DNA from: Vibrio sp. AND4
GTDB taxonomy: Bacteria; Pseudomonadota; Gammaproteobacteria; Enterobacterales; Vibrionaceae
Direction: 5' to 3'
Length of the DNA stretch: 64,000 nucleotides
Assembly: GCF_000171815.1 (NCBI RefSeq)
Contig: NZ_ABGR01000003.1
Span: forward strand, 329,514 to 393,513
Shown: positions 35,766-44,411 of the stretch, in pieces
Numbering within the stretch: position 1 is the first letter of the stretch
Layout: every line of letters begins with the position of its first letter
The notes under the pieces: model-generated
Told to the model about the DNA's origin: nothing
The model's input: only the letters and a program-made list of their open reading frames with translations
The model's database searches: none
Program-made: the position numbers and the translations under genes

Positions 35766-36622
35766 TGTGCTGCTTCCTTCTGCAATGCCAAAAACAGATC
35801 CGCAAGCTTGACACCATACACATCACCCAGCCCATTAACTTGCTTTGCGTATTGAGATGACAGCAACCATTTAGTGGTGCCTAAGCCTTTTTGCGATGAC
35901 AGTGGTTTTAGCGCTTCGATTTGCGTGCGATATTCATCACTGGCATCGAGAATGAAGTAATCTTCGCTGATGCTGTCCATTGAGGTTTGCAGGACAGAAC
36001 GACCGTGTTTAAGGATCAGCACGTCCGTCAGCAGGTGTTCGATTTCCGACACTTCATGGCTCGCTATGATCAGCACACGCTCGCCATCGTGGAACCATTC
36101 CAGCAAATGACGGTAGAAGGTATCGCGATAGACTAAATCTAAGCCAAGCGTCGGCTCGTCCAGAATCAGAATCTGTGTGTTGGTCGCGATGACGACGGCT
36201 AAATGCAACTGTACCTTCATGCCTTTCGATAAGGATTTGATACGTGAACGTGGCTTGATGTTGGTTTGACGAAGCAGGCTATCGGCTTTGCTGCGATTAA
36301 AACCTGGGTGCACGCCCTCGGTGTAATCGAGCAATTGAGTCACCGTCATCCAGTTGGGCAGAACGTTCACATCCGAGATGTAAGACAAGCTCTGCATGAT
36401 TTTTTCGCGTTGCATGATTGGCTCAAAGCCGTTGATACGTATAGTACCCTGATATTCGTGCGCACCGAGTAGGGCGTTAATGAGAGTCGATTTACCCGCA
36501 CCGTTATGACCTAGCAAGCCAAGCACTTGACCCGCTTGTAGATCAAAGCTCACGTCATGCAGCGCTTCACCCTGCTGACGATATTGCTTGGAGACGTGTT
36601 TTACACTGACTAATGCGCTCAT
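35762..36622 (-). CDS. ABC transporter ATP-binding protein
   Basis: A 286-aa ATPase with Walker A (GLLGHNGAGKSTLINALLG, about residues 34-52), a signature region RIKSLSKGMKVQLHLAVVIA, and Walker B (ILILDEPTLGLD). The signature Ser-Lys-Gly-Met is the variant common in ABC-2 exporters. It overlaps by ATGA both the upstream regulator and the downstream permease, so the three genes are translationally coupled. Confidence 0.92.
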   Translation of the reverse strand: MSALVSVKHVSKQYRQQGEALHDVSFDLQAGQVLGLLGHNGAGKSTLINALLGAHEYQGTIRINGFEPIMQREKIMQSLSYISDVNVLPNWMTVTQLLDYTEGVHPGFNRSKADSLLRQTNIKPRSRIKSLSKGMKVQLHLAVVIATNTQILILDEPTLGLDLVYRDTFYRHLLEWFHDGERVLIIASHEVSEIEHLLTDVLILKHGRSVLQTSMDSISEDYFILDASDEYRTQIEALKPLSSQKGLGTTKWLLSSQYAKQVNGLGDVYGVKLADLFLALQKEAAQ

Positions 36623-36990
36623 TGGTCACCTTCAATATGTGTTTGGATTTGTTGGATAAATTCATCAAGAGACATATCCAGACGTTGTAGTGTGTCGGCA
36701 ATCTGCGGAATTTGTTGTTCAAGGAAGCGGGCTTTTTCATCAGCAAGCAGCTGTTTTTTTGCACCTTGGGCGACAAACATGCCTTGCCCACGTTTCTTTT
36801 CAACCAATCCTTCATCAACCAATAACTGATAGCCCTTCATGACTGTCAGGTGGTTGATCTTCATATCTGCAGAGACACTGCGTACCGAAGGCAAAGCTTC
36901 GCCCTCTTGCCAGATGCCTTGCAAGATTTGCTGGGTGATCTGGTCAGCCAACTGACGGAAAATCGGTTGGTGATCATGCCAATGCGTCAT
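36619..36990 (-). CDS. GntR-family (YtrA-type) regulator
   Basis: A 123-aa regulator from the ATG at 36990, which has AAGGGA upstream; the open frame goes back to 37035 without a ribosome site. The winged helix is PIFRQLADQITQQILQGIWQEGEALPSVRSVS with the helix-turn-helix core SADMKINHLTVMKGYQLLVDEGLVEKKRGQG (given here in parts of the domain, about residues 10-75). A short C-terminal dimer helix follows, as in the YtrA subfamily. It leads an ABC exporter operon and probably represses it through the palindrome at 37014-37035. Confidence 0.9.
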   Translation of the reverse strand: MTHWHDHQPIFRQLADQITQQILQGIWQEGEALPSVRSVSADMKINHLTVMKGYQLLVDEGLVEKKRGQGMFVAQGAKKQLLADEKARFLEQQIPQIADTLQRLDMSLDEFIQQIQTHIEGDQ

Positions 36991-37013
36991 GATTGGTTCC
37001 CTTGGCTGAGTTG

Positions 37014-37035
37014 GTGTTATATATATGTATAACAC
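37014..37035. promoter_or_regulatory. palindromic operator of the GntR/ABC operon
   Basis: GTGTTATA and TATAACAC form an 8-bp inverted repeat with a 6-bp AT-rich spacer, centred about 35 bp upstream of the regulator start. Such operators are typical of YtrA-type repressors. Confidence 0.65.
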
Positions 37036-37258
37036 TATAAGGTTTGGATAGAAAGCGCCATTTACGTCATGTTCTCAATCGCTTTTGCTAGTGGGCTTTC
37101 ATTAACGTTTGCATCCATTAACGTTTACATCAGAGTTTCACGCAAAGTTTGCACGCAACCGCATACAAATTTGATCTGTTCTTACTTCAAGCAACCAGTT
37201 TAATACGTTAATATCCAATCCCTTACCCCGTTTCAAACAGTAGTAGGAGGCATGAATC

Positions 37259-38125
37259 GTGTCTGAAAAAATATCGACGTCTGCGCTGGCAAAAATGCGT
37301 CAGATAGAAGCCAAGCTGCTGTTTGCCGACTTGAAACGTGCTGGCTACATCGTTCGCCAAGACGAGAAATGGGTTTTGACTGAAGAGGGGGCCAAGTTCG
37401 GTGGTGAGTATGTCGATCACCCAAAATTTGGAAAGTTCATCGTATGGCCGACCAATTTACACATCGAACTTGCTGCTACTTCTGGCAAAACCTACAGCGC
37501 GACTCAACTTGGCGAGAAGCTAGAGCTTAATGCCAAACGGATGAACCAACTGCTGAGCGAATTAGGTTGGATCTTTAAATCTGAGGACGGTTGGAGTCTA
37601 ACTGAAGCTGGAATCCGCGCTGGTGGGCAGCAGAGAACGGATAAAGAGTCGCAGAATACCTTTGTTGTATGGCATGACGTCGTACTGCGTAATAAGCGCC
37701 TCAAGCAGTCTGTCATCGAGTTTTTGGGACAAGATGCCGATTCTCATTCCACTGATAAGTCGTTTTCCAGTTTCCGGCAGAAGTTTGAAGCCAAGCACCG
37801 CACTTTGGACGGGCATTATGTTCGTTCTAAAGGAGAACTGTTGATCGATAACTGGCTATATTTGGCTGGCGTGGTACACGCTTACGAGCGTCAGTTGCCG
37901 ATCGACCAAGACGTCACAAGTGACTTCTACCTGCCTGCTGGTAAAGTCTATTTGCAGTTTTGGGGTAGTGACTCGGGTGAGATGTTAACAGCGGAGCGAG
38001 AGAAAATTCGTGCGGTGTATGAGCAGCATAACTTTAACCTGATTGAAGTCGAATTGAGTGAGTTAGAAAAGCTCGATGAGATCTTACCAAAACGTCTGCG
38101 CCAGTTCGGTATTCAAGCTTATTAA
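37259..38125 (+). CDS. winged-helix and PD-(D/E)XK nuclease-like protein
   Basis: The GTG at 37259 has AGGAGG 8 nt upstream, so the start is firm. The 288-aa protein has two similar N-terminal modules (WVLTEEGAKFGGEY at 38 and WSLTEAGIRAGGQQ at 112), which look like duplicated winged-helix or antirepressor-like units. The C-terminal part (about 180-285) resembles a Vsr-like PD-(D/E)XK fold: RSKGELLIDNWL (Glu193), YERQLP, SDFYLP (Asp222) and YLQFWG (Gln233). An expected acidic residue is Gln here, as in some active members. DNA binding or cleavage is inferred; no phage genes adjoin it. Confidence 0.65.
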   Translation: MSEKISTSALAKMRQIEAKLLFADLKRAGYIVRQDEKWVLTEEGAKFGGEYVDHPKFGKFIVWPTNLHIELAATSGKTYSATQLGEKLELNAKRMNQLLSELGWIFKSEDGWSLTEAGIRAGGQQRTDKESQNTFVVWHDVVLRNKRLKQSVIEFLGQDADSHSTDKSFSSFRQKFEAKHRTLDGHYVRSKGELLIDNWLYLAGVVHAYERQLPIDQDVTSDFYLPAGKVYLQFWGSDSGEMLTAEREKIRAVYEQHNFNLIEVELSELEKLDEILPKRLRQFGIQAY

Positions 38126-38179
38126 ATGCCTCGCTAGCGGTTGTTTGAATTCCTAAACCTTCCTGTCTCTAAAAACGAA

Positions 38180-38205
38180 AAAACTCGTGATGACTCACGA
38201 GTTTT
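38180..38205. terminator. bidirectional terminator between the nuclease-like gene and nagB
   Basis: An 11-bp perfect stem (AAAACTCGTGA / TCACGAGTTTT) with a 4-nt loop; A and T runs at both sides. Confidence 0.85.
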
Positions 38206-38242
38206 CGTATTCAGTGTTTATCTTAGATTGCTATCCGAGGGA

Positions 38243-39043
38243 TTAGAAACCTTTGATGTTTTCTGCTTCGAGCTCAGAGAAGTACTTCACCGTTTTTACT
38301 TTAAGCTCTTGTTGTGAAGCTTCATCACAAACGATCACTGCTTTAGGGTGCAGTTGAAGTGCAGAAACCGTCCAAAGGTGGTTTACGCTGCCTTCTACAG
38401 CGGCTTGTAGAGCAAGCGCTTTGTTGTGGCCAGTGACTAGGATCATCACTTCTTCGGCGTCTAGTAACGTACCCACACCAATAGTTAGGGCATACTTAGG
38501 AACTTGATTGATGTCGCCATCAAAGAAACGAGAGTTTGCGATGCGAGTATCTTCAGTCAGAGTCTTGATGCGAGTGCGAGAAGACAGAGAAGAGGCTGGC
38601 TCGTTGAATGCGATATGGCCATCGTTACCTACGCCGCCCATAAATAGGTTGATCTTGCCGTAAGACTTGATTTTATCTTCGTAGCGTTGGCATTCCGCAG
38701 CGTGATCTTCCACGTTCCCGTTGAGAAGATTGATGTTCGCTTCTTTGATGTTCACGTGGTTGAAGAAGTTCGTGTACATGAATGAACGGTACGATTCTGG
38801 ATGATCCGCAGGGATACCGATGTACTCATCCATGTTGAATGTGACCACATGTTCGAAACTTACCTTATCAGCTTGGTAAAGTTCGATCAGTGCTTTGTAA
38901 GTTGCTAGAGGAGTACCACCAGTAGGTAGACCCAGAACGAATGGACGCTCAGCGGTTGGTTTGAAGTCGTTGATGCGCTTAGCGATGTGCGCTGCTGCCC
39001 ACTTGCCTACTTGTGCTGATTGAGCTAACGGGATAAGTCTCAT
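38243..39043 (-). CDS. nagB: glucosamine-6-phosphate deaminase
   Basis: NagB turns glucosamine-6-phosphate into fructose-6-phosphate and ammonia, the last step of chitin amino-sugar catabolism. The 266 aa equal E. coli NagB. Motifs are [16 protein letters not shown] (34-50), [20 protein letters not shown] with the catalytic Asp72, [18 protein letters not shown] (136-153, with catalytic His), and the allosteric SRT-R region. AGGGG lies before the ATG. nagA and nagC are not adjacent. The window's chitinase and LPMO belong to the same pathway. Confidence 0.97.
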   Translation of the reverse strand: MRLIPLAQSAQVGKWAAAHIAKRINDFKPTAERPFVLGLPTGGTPLATYKALIELYQADKVSFEHVVTFNMDEYIGIPADHPESYRSFMYTNFFNHVNIKEANINLLNGNVEDHAAECQRYEDKIKSYGKINLFMGGVGNDGHIAFNEPASSLSSRTRIKTLTEDTRIANSRFFDGDINQVPKYALTIGVGTLLDAEEVMILVTGHNKALALQAAVEGSVNHLWTVSALQLHPKAVIVCDEASQQELKVKTVKYFSELEAENIKGF

Positions 39044-39447
39044 TTTGTGCCCCTAGTTATTGGAATTTAAGGTGTCCTGAATCATTAATTCGCATTATAA
39101 AATAAGTAGTCAAAATCTGCTATTGTTTTAGGTCAAAAATTTGCTTTTTCTTTAACCAGGGCTGTTTTTGTTCGCTGCTTTATGCGTGCTTGGTGTCCAA
39201 ACGCTCATAGAAAGACCTGGTTATACCCAAGTGACTTCAAGGTTCGGGATTCAGAGCCTTGATATTGATTCGTTGATTGGTGTTTTAAATCTATGACTGA
39301 ATGAAAAGGATTAGCAAATAAATGCTTGGCTAAAAGTGAAGAAGCCCTTGGGCATACTACCCTTGGGCTTCTGGAGGAGAAAATGTTTACAACACCACAG
39401 AACCAGAGTTCTGCAGTTAAATCAAGCACTGCAGCTCGATCGTTCTA
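39044..39447. other. intergenic stretch with an interrupted hairpin
   Basis: A gap between two leftward genes. The hairpin at 39340-39371 (GAAGCCC TT GGG pairing with CCC TT GGGCTTC) may end the maoP-like transcript. The AT-rich upstream side of nagB, near 39085-39105, may hold an amino-sugar repressor site, but I could not match it to a consensus. Confidence 0.4.
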
Positions 39448-39801
39448 TTAATCGTCTTGTGTCAGACTCTCTTCTGCGTAATCATCTGCCGCTTCTGGTT
39501 TGTTACGTCCATTTAGTGTGTGGAAGCGTTTGCGACCACGAGCCAGGTGTACGTACTTAAGCCAAGTGCGCTCTATCTTAGTTTTCGCTTTGCCTGGGTT
39601 TTCTAGAACTTTAACGAAGTGTTTCTCTTCGCTGTTCTCCGATGTCAACTCGCCTGACTCTAGGCCAAGCATAGTATCCCCATAAATTGTTAGGATTTCC
39701 TCTTCCGAAAGAGTAAAATCGCCAGACTTTGCAAAGCCACGTGGGAATTTTACGTTGTCGTAAAAACGTTTTTTACCATGACGAAATTCAGTGTCAGTCA
39801 T
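39448..39801 (-). CDS. maoP: MaoP-like (DUF413) protein
   Basis: From the ATG at 39801 (GAGG 8 nt upstream) the protein is 117 aa, similar to E. coli MaoP/YifE (112 aa); the open frame to 39900 is an artefact. Matching motifs are FYDNVKFPRGFAKSGDFTL near residue 13, EEKHFVKVL, and RTWLKYVHLARGRKRFHTL, then an acidic tail. In E. coli MaoP organises the Ori macrodomain together with the maoS site. A divergent hdfR-type gene is next to it, the same pairing as in E. coli. Its role on a Vibrio chromosome II is untested. Confidence 0.85.
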   Translation of the reverse strand: MTDTEFRHGKKRFYDNVKFPRGFAKSGDFTLSEEEILTIYGDTMLGLESGELTSENSEEKHFVKVLENPGKAKTKIERTWLKYVHLARGRKRFHTLNGRNKPEAADDYAEESLTQDD

Positions 39802-39949
39802 ATCAACAGCCTCTGTAACCGTTCTTGATGAATGTGGTGAATTACGGCGAAAATTAGGCGTAAAGCTAACAAAAGAAAAACGAAAATTTTTTGTCGTCAA
39901 AATTTCAATTAGTTGTTAATCTGGTTTCATATTAACCAGGAGATGGTTT

Positions 39950-40843
39950 ATGGATGTAAAGGTCTTTCGAACATTTTTAGAGCTGGCAAAGGTTCGTCAC
40001 TTCGGACGAGCTGCTGAGAACTTGTACATAACGCAAGCCGCAGTGAGTGCGCGCATTAAACAACTCGAAAGTTATTTTGATACGCAGTTGTTTATTCGTG
40101 ATCGAAATAACATAAAGTTAACCTCTGCAGGTGAGCGTTTAACAGGCTATGCCGAGGTGATGGTGACCACTTTGCAGCAAGCCAAACTCGAATTATCCCT
40201 CGAAGATGGGAAAGCGTTACAGCTCACCATGGGCGGTACGCCGAACATTTGGGATGCATATCTGCAAAATTGCTTAAGTGTGGTGACAGACGCATTTGGC
40301 GGTTATGGCTTTATGGCAGAAGTTATGGGGCGTGAAATGCTCAGCCGAAGTTTACTTGAACGTACTCTCGATATGGCATTTGCGTTCGATCAAATCAAGG
40401 CGGATGAGCTCAACTGCAAGAAAGTCGCTGACGTAGTCTTGGTATTGGTCTCTACCGAACGAGACTCTCTTGATACCGTGTTTGATGAGAAATATGTCTA
40501 TGTGGATTGGGGCACGCGCTTTACGTCTGAGCATGCAGAGCGTCACCCTAAAATCCCAGCACCTTACTTAAGAACCTCAACGGCGCGGATTGCTTTAGAC
40601 TTTATTTTGGAAAAGGGGGGAAGCGCGTACCTACCAGCGTCTTTGGTTGAGCCTTTTATATCAAGTGGGCAGCTTCACAAGGTGTCTGGTGTCGAGGATT
40701 GGTACCGACCTATCTATCTGAGCTACCGCAAAGCCAGCTCTTCCGTAGCAGCGATTGAGCAGGTTGAGGAAATCGTAAAAGAGATAGATCCCTTAACGGC
40801 GTACAGTTTACAGCAAATTGCGGACATGCCGGCAGGTGAGTAA
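39950..40843 (+). CDS. hdfR: LysR-family regulator HdfR
   Basis: A 297-aa LysR-type regulator. The N-terminal winged helix is FLELAKVRHFGRAAENLYITQAAVSARIKQLE (within 10-42), followed by an effector-binding domain. The sequence and the divergent maoP neighbour match E. coli HdfR, which represses flhDC in that organism. AGGAG lies before the ATG. A terminator follows at 40878. Confidence 0.85.
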   Translation: MDVKVFRTFLELAKVRHFGRAAENLYITQAAVSARIKQLESYFDTQLFIRDRNNIKLTSAGERLTGYAEVMVTTLQQAKLELSLEDGKALQLTMGGTPNIWDAYLQNCLSVVTDAFGGYGFMAEVMGREMLSRSLLERTLDMAFAFDQIKADELNCKKVADVVLVLVSTERDSLDTVFDEKYVYVDWGTRFTSEHAERHPKIPAPYLRTSTARIALDFILEKGGSAYLPASLVEPFISSGQLHKVSGVEDWYRPIYLSYRKASSSVAAIEQVEEIVKEIDPLTAYSLQQIADMPAGE

Positions 40844-40877
40844 TTTTTAGTTTTGCGAGTGAGTGCAAGTTAAAACG

Positions 40878-40912
40878 AAAGCCCTTTGGTATAAACCAAG
40901 GGGCTTTTTCGT
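40878..40912 (+). terminator. intrinsic terminator of hdfR
   Basis: A 13-bp stem (AAAGCCCTTTGGT / ACCAAGGGGCTTT, one G-T pair), 4-nt loop and a T run. Confidence 0.88.
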
Positions 40913-40987
40913 GAATGCAGGATGTGTTTTAAAAATGGTGTGATTGAAGCGAGAACTGTGACACTACGAAGCGATAGTTGTTCTGGT

Positions 40988-41431
40988 TTACGCTAATTTT
41001 TGACGTAGAGCTTCATCCATTGCCACTTTACCTGAGCCAGAAAAAGCGAGAGAAACGCTTGCTGCCAGTAGCGCTAAACCAAACTCGTAACCGTTGTTCG
41101 ACAAAAATAAGCCGTTTTCAAAGTGAACTGAGAAAATGGCGATAACCATGGTGAATGCCAAGGCGACTGCTGCCGGACGAGTCAGCAGGCCAAGCAAGAT
41201 GAATAAGCCACCAAAGAATTCCGCGCTCCCTGCAAAAAATGCCATCAGTATACCTGGGCCTAAACCAATTGATGCCATCCATTGCGCTGTTGCTTCAAGA
41301 CCGTACCCGCCAAACCAGCCAAAAAGTTTTTGTGCGCCGTGTGCCATAAAAATCAGGCCAATTGGGATGCGAAGTGCCAGTGTGCTGTAACCAGCATTTG
41401 ATGCCGTGATTTTTTGTAGTAGTGCTTTCAT
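40988..41431 (-). CDS. DoxX-family membrane protein
   Basis: A 147-aa protein with four hydrophobic segments. Family motifs are LRIPIGLIFMAHGAQKLFGWFGG (residues about 23-45) and AEFFGGLFILLGLLTRPAA. DoxX proteins are linked to redox stress and quinone-related functions, but the reaction here is not known. It is a lone gene with an AAAGGG site. Confidence 0.88.
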   Translation of the reverse strand: MKALLQKITASNAGYSTLALRIPIGLIFMAHGAQKLFGWFGGYGLEATAQWMASIGLGPGILMAFFAGSAEFFGGLFILLGLLTRPAAVALAFTMVIAIFSVHFENGLFLSNNGYEFGLALLAASVSLAFSGSGKVAMDEALRQKLA

Positions 41432-41773
41432 AATATACCCTTTCTCGAATTTTCCTGATGAGGAGCCATGCTCCTTGCTGATGAAATCAGTGTAAGTAGA
41501 AAGAGATAAATAAAAAATCGGGACAATCTGATGTTCTCGTTCAATAAATTCGAAGATGAATTTTAATTATTATTAAAACATGCACTTAATATGGTTTTAG
41601 TGTCTTTTGTGTGGCTAAAAATGTATTTTTTGATTATGGAACTCGTAAAATTTTGAATAACATTCCTGAATGTGTTTTCTATTTTAGAGCGAGGGGCTTG
41701 TGTTCGCTGAGCAAAAAGAAGAGCGCGGTAACCAGCGCTCTTTTTGTTGAGGTAAATAAGGGAGGATGGAAGA
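41432..41773. other. spacer with a terminator hairpin
   Basis: This 342-nt gap has no gene. The hairpin at 41719-41746 (AAGAGCGC / GCGCTCTT, then T run) can end the leftward small gene at 41774-41977 and is flanked by A and T runs on both sides. Confidence 0.5.
41719..41746. terminator. terminator after the small gene at 41774-41977
   Basis: An 8-bp stem AAGAGCGC/GCGCTCTT with an 8-nt loop. The leftward reading continues with CTTTTT, so it works for the minus strand. Confidence 0.75.
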
Positions 41774-41977
41774 TTAGAGGTTCATTAAGCTCTCGAGTGA
41801 ATCTTCTACGCTACGGTAGTGATATGTTCGAATATTCATACCATCCGAAGCATTAATTTGAACTTCTGAAACCTCGTTGTCAGAGTCACGTTCGAGGATT
41901 CCTATAGAGTGCTCGACGGATTTACTGGTAATAACTCTCTGATTTCTGAGTACAATGACACACGTATGTAGGTTCAT
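41774..41977 (-). CDS. small protein of unknown function
   Basis: A 67-aa soluble protein (MNLHTCVIVLRNQRVITSK...) with GGGGA 7 nt before its ATG and a terminator 28 nt after its stop. It is mainly beta-like with an acidic middle and no membrane segment. Unknown family; I accept it because signals at both ends agree. Confidence 0.55.
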   Translation of the reverse strand: MNLHTCVIVLRNQRVITSKSVEHSIGILERDSDNEVSEVQINASDGMNIRTYHYRSVEDSLESLMNL

Positions 41978-42181
41978 ACTTATTCCCCAAAGCCGACGTT
42001 GTTATTTTGGTATGATCTAACTCTAGTGCACAAATGAACTAATGCCAAAATTTCTCAATATTGAGTTCCGAAAATGGCTAATTTACAGTTACTCCTCGTT
42101 CTACAATGAATTTATGCCGACAGAGTAGTTCGCAAACCTCAACACTCGTTGAACACTTAATGCATAAGCAGGGACAGCACT

Positions 42182-43549
42182 ATGTTCATTCATCCGCACA
42201 CATCCTTAACCCTTGAGCAGTGTCAGAGAGCACGGGTGGCACGTGACAGCCGTTTTGATGGGCGTTTTTACATTGCAGTGAACACGACAGGGATCTTTTG
42301 TCGCCCAATCTGTCCGGCCAATTTGCCCAAAGAGGAAAACGTCGAGTATTTTACTGACAAGACTCAGGCTTTGAAGGCAGGTTATCGTCCTTGTTTACGT
42401 TGTCGCCCAGACAGTGCGCCAGGGTCATGGGCTTGGAAGGGAGTCGAGGCCACATTCCAGCGTGCGATCAACATGATCGATCAAGGAGAATTGCATCATC
42501 AATCTCTTGCCGAACTCTCCGATCGACTCGGGATCTCGGATCGTTATTTACGTATGCTGTTTGATCAATATTTGGGGATGTCACCTAAGCAGTATGCGCA
42601 GTATCAGCAGTTGATGTTTGCTAAGCAGCTTCTGTATTCGAGTTCGATGTCCGTCATCGAAGTGGGCTTTGCAGCAGGCTTCAACAGCACTCGACGCTTC
42701 AATGATGCGTTTAAAAAGATTTTGCAGCTGACACCTTCTCAAGTGCGCAGAAAGGAGTTTGATGGCATGGGGACGAATCGAATTGTATTGCCCTATCGTG
42801 GCGATTTGAACTGGCAACATATGCTTGATTTTTATCGTCTGCGAGCGGTTGAAGGAATAGAACAAGTCACACAAGAGGCTTACCAGTGCAACGTTTTGTT
42901 GGGTGATTGCCATGCACGATTCAAGGTTAATCAAGGAGAAGGTTACCTTGAGATGGAGTTCGATATTGAAGATGTGACTAAATTGCAGAATTTGGTGTCT
43001 GGTGTGCGTCGTATGTTTGACCTTGATGCGGATATTTGCACGGTGGAGCAGCACCTTGAATACATTGCGCCGGGATTGGTGAAAACCCATGGGATTCGAA
43101 TTCCGGGCGTTTGGAATGCGTGGGAAGCCGGTGTACGTGCCGTGTTGGGCCAACAAGTGTCGGTCAAAGCCGCAATTGGACAGCTTAATTTGTTGGTCGA
43201 AACACTCAGCAGCGGCCGACAAGCGCGCCACTTTCCAACGCCAGAAGCAATTGTTAGTGCCGATGTCAGCTTTTTGCGTATGCCACAAAGCCGCAAAGAT
43301 ACGCTAGTGCGATTTGCTCAGTATATGCAGAAGAATCCAGAAGCCGATCCACTGCAATGGATTGAATTGAAAGGTATTGGCCCGTGGACGGTTAGCTATG
43401 CGCAACTGCGTGGACAGTCTCAGCCTGATTGTTTGTTGGACAAAGATTTGGTGGTGAAGAAAGCCATGCCAAACTACCCATCATTGAATGCTCATACTGC
43501 GTCGCCTTGGGGCAGTTACGCGACTTTTCATTTATGGAATCAATCATGA
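42182..43549 (+). CDS. Ada-type regulator fused to AlkA 3-methyladenine DNA glycosylase
   Basis: A 455-aa fusion for repair of alkylated DNA. The N-terminal Ada metal-binding domain has Cys40, Cys44, Cys71 and Cys74, matching Ada's methyl-accepting Cys38 and its zinc partners, so it can act as a methyl-phosphotriester sensor. An AraC-type DNA-binding domain follows (about 85-185, [21 protein letters not shown]). The C-terminal part is AlkA-like with an HhH-GPD motif [16 protein letters not shown] and the following catalytic Asp region (PDCLLDKDL). The protein can thus sense methylated phosphates, regulate transcription and excise bases. It overlaps the ogt-type gene by ATGA. Confidence 0.93.
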   Translation: MFIHPHTSLTLEQCQRARVARDSRFDGRFYIAVNTTGIFCRPICPANLPKEENVEYFTDKTQALKAGYRPCLRCRPDSAPGSWAWKGVEATFQRAINMIDQGELHHQSLAELSDRLGISDRYLRMLFDQYLGMSPKQYAQYQQLMFAKQLLYSSSMSVIEVGFAAGFNSTRRFNDAFKKILQLTPSQVRRKEFDGMGTNRIVLPYRGDLNWQHMLDFYRLRAVEGIEQVTQEAYQCNVLLGDCHARFKVNQGEGYLEMEFDIEDVTKLQNLVSGVRRMFDLDADICTVEQHLEYIAPGLVKTHGIRIPGVWNAWEAGVRAVLGQQVSVKAAIGQLNLLVETLSSGRQARHFPTPEAIVSADVSFLRMPQSRKDTLVRFAQYMQKNPEADPLQWIELKGIGPWTVSYAQLRGQSQPDCLLDKDLVVKKAMPNYPSLNAHTASPWGSYATFHLWNQS

Positions 43550-44046
43550 AAACATTTTATACGCTAATGCCAACTCCGTTAGGTGCAATGACCATTCAAG
43601 CCAATGATCAAGGTTTGTTGGGAATTTGGTTTGAAACTTGTACCACCAAGCCAGACGATTTGGGTGAACGTGATGATCAACACATTTTACTTAGCCAAAC
43701 CGTTACCCAATTGGAAGAATACTTTGCTGGACTGCGTAACCAATTCGACTTGCCTCTTGCGGCGACGGGCACTGATTTTCAAACCCAAGTTTGGCATGCT
43801 TTGACGACCATTCCCTATGGTGAAACATGGAGCTACCAAGACCTGGCGAATGCCATCGGTAATCCTAAAGCAGTGCGTGCGGTTGGGCTAGCGAATGGTA
43901 AAAATCCAATTTCGATTGTGGTGCCATGCCATCGCGTGATTGGCAAAAGTGGCAAGCTCACTGGCTATGCAGGCGGGGTAGAGCGCAAGCAGCGATTGTT
44001 GGCATTGGAGAAGGGTACGCCACTTTATGTGAAACCATCAGTATAA
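43546..44046 (+). CDS. ogt: methylated-DNA-protein-cysteine methyltransferase
   Basis: The enzyme moves the methyl group from O6-methylguanine in DNA to its own cysteine. The product has 166 aa, starting at the ATG overlapping the AlkA-type stop (ATGA), so translation is coupled; the open frame upstream is an artefact. Catalytic Cys128 lies in the invariant PCHRVIG, the helix motif is [13 protein letters not shown], and [11 protein letters not shown] marks the DNA-binding domain. Together with the preceding fusion it forms an adaptive-response pair. Confidence 0.95.
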   Translation: MKTFYTLMPTPLGAMTIQANDQGLLGIWFETCTTKPDDLGERDDQHILLSQTVTQLEEYFAGLRNQFDLPLAATGTDFQTQVWHALTTIPYGETWSYQDLANAIGNPKAVRAVGLANGKNPISIVVPCHRVIGKSGKLTGYAGGVERKQRLLALEKGTPLYVKPSV

Positions 44047-44134
44047 TCCGGCAAGGTTTATCTTATTTGGTTAAATTTTGCGTGGGTTATCGTGCTAATA
44101 AACAACCCAGAGCAATGAAAAAGATAATAAGGAG

Positions 44135-44266
44135 ATGTTTCTCACTACAGATTTTGATGCATTTATAAACCAAGGTTGGCAGCAGCATGAAGCCGAGCCG
44201 CAACAAACATATAACCAACTAGAACAAGCTAGTACGTGGTCAGTAACAGCAGCTGACGGTATATAG
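44135..44266 (+). pseudogene. 5' remnant of a broken gene
   Basis: A 43-codon frame (MFLTTDFDAFINQGWQQHEA... ending SVTAADGI) with AAGGAG directly before it. It reads like the N-terminus of a soluble protein that stops abruptly before the effector/chaperone pair. The C-terminal half may be at 46623-46772. No family recognised. Confidence 0.45.
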
Positions 44267-44360
44267 GTTTAGACCAAGCTGCCGAGCCGTTAGCGCGTCC
44301 AGCGGCATTTGCTTTATAAACCTAAAAAACCTTGACTAATAATGAAATAAATTCCCTTTC

Positions 44361-44366
44361 TATACG
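44361..44366 (+). promoter_or_regulatory. -10-like box of the chaperone/effector operon
   Basis: TATACG, 23 bp after TTGACT (44332-44337), with six A just upstream. This spacing and the A-tract resemble promoters that ExsA activates for type III secretion genes. Inference from layout only. Confidence 0.4.
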
Positions 44367-44411
44367 CGGTACTCTGAATACTCATTCCCCCGACTGTATC
44401 TGGAGGCACTG

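Larger units (their letters stand above)
44047..44411. other. spacer with a gene remnant and a candidate activator-dependent promoter
   Basis: The first part has the 5' end of a broken gene (44135-44266). The second part has an A-rich tract (44324-44329), TTGACT (44332-44337) and TATACG (44361-44366), a 23-bp spacing that is too long for a normal promoter but close to that of ExsA-activated type III promoters. Confidence 0.45.

Noticed and set aside
39205..39429. 74-codon minus-strand frame between nagB and maoP
   Set aside because: It overlaps the probable maoP terminator hairpin and has no ribosome site.
41611..41856. 81-codon plus-strand frame
   Set aside because: It runs through a terminator hairpin and over a better supported gene on the other strand.
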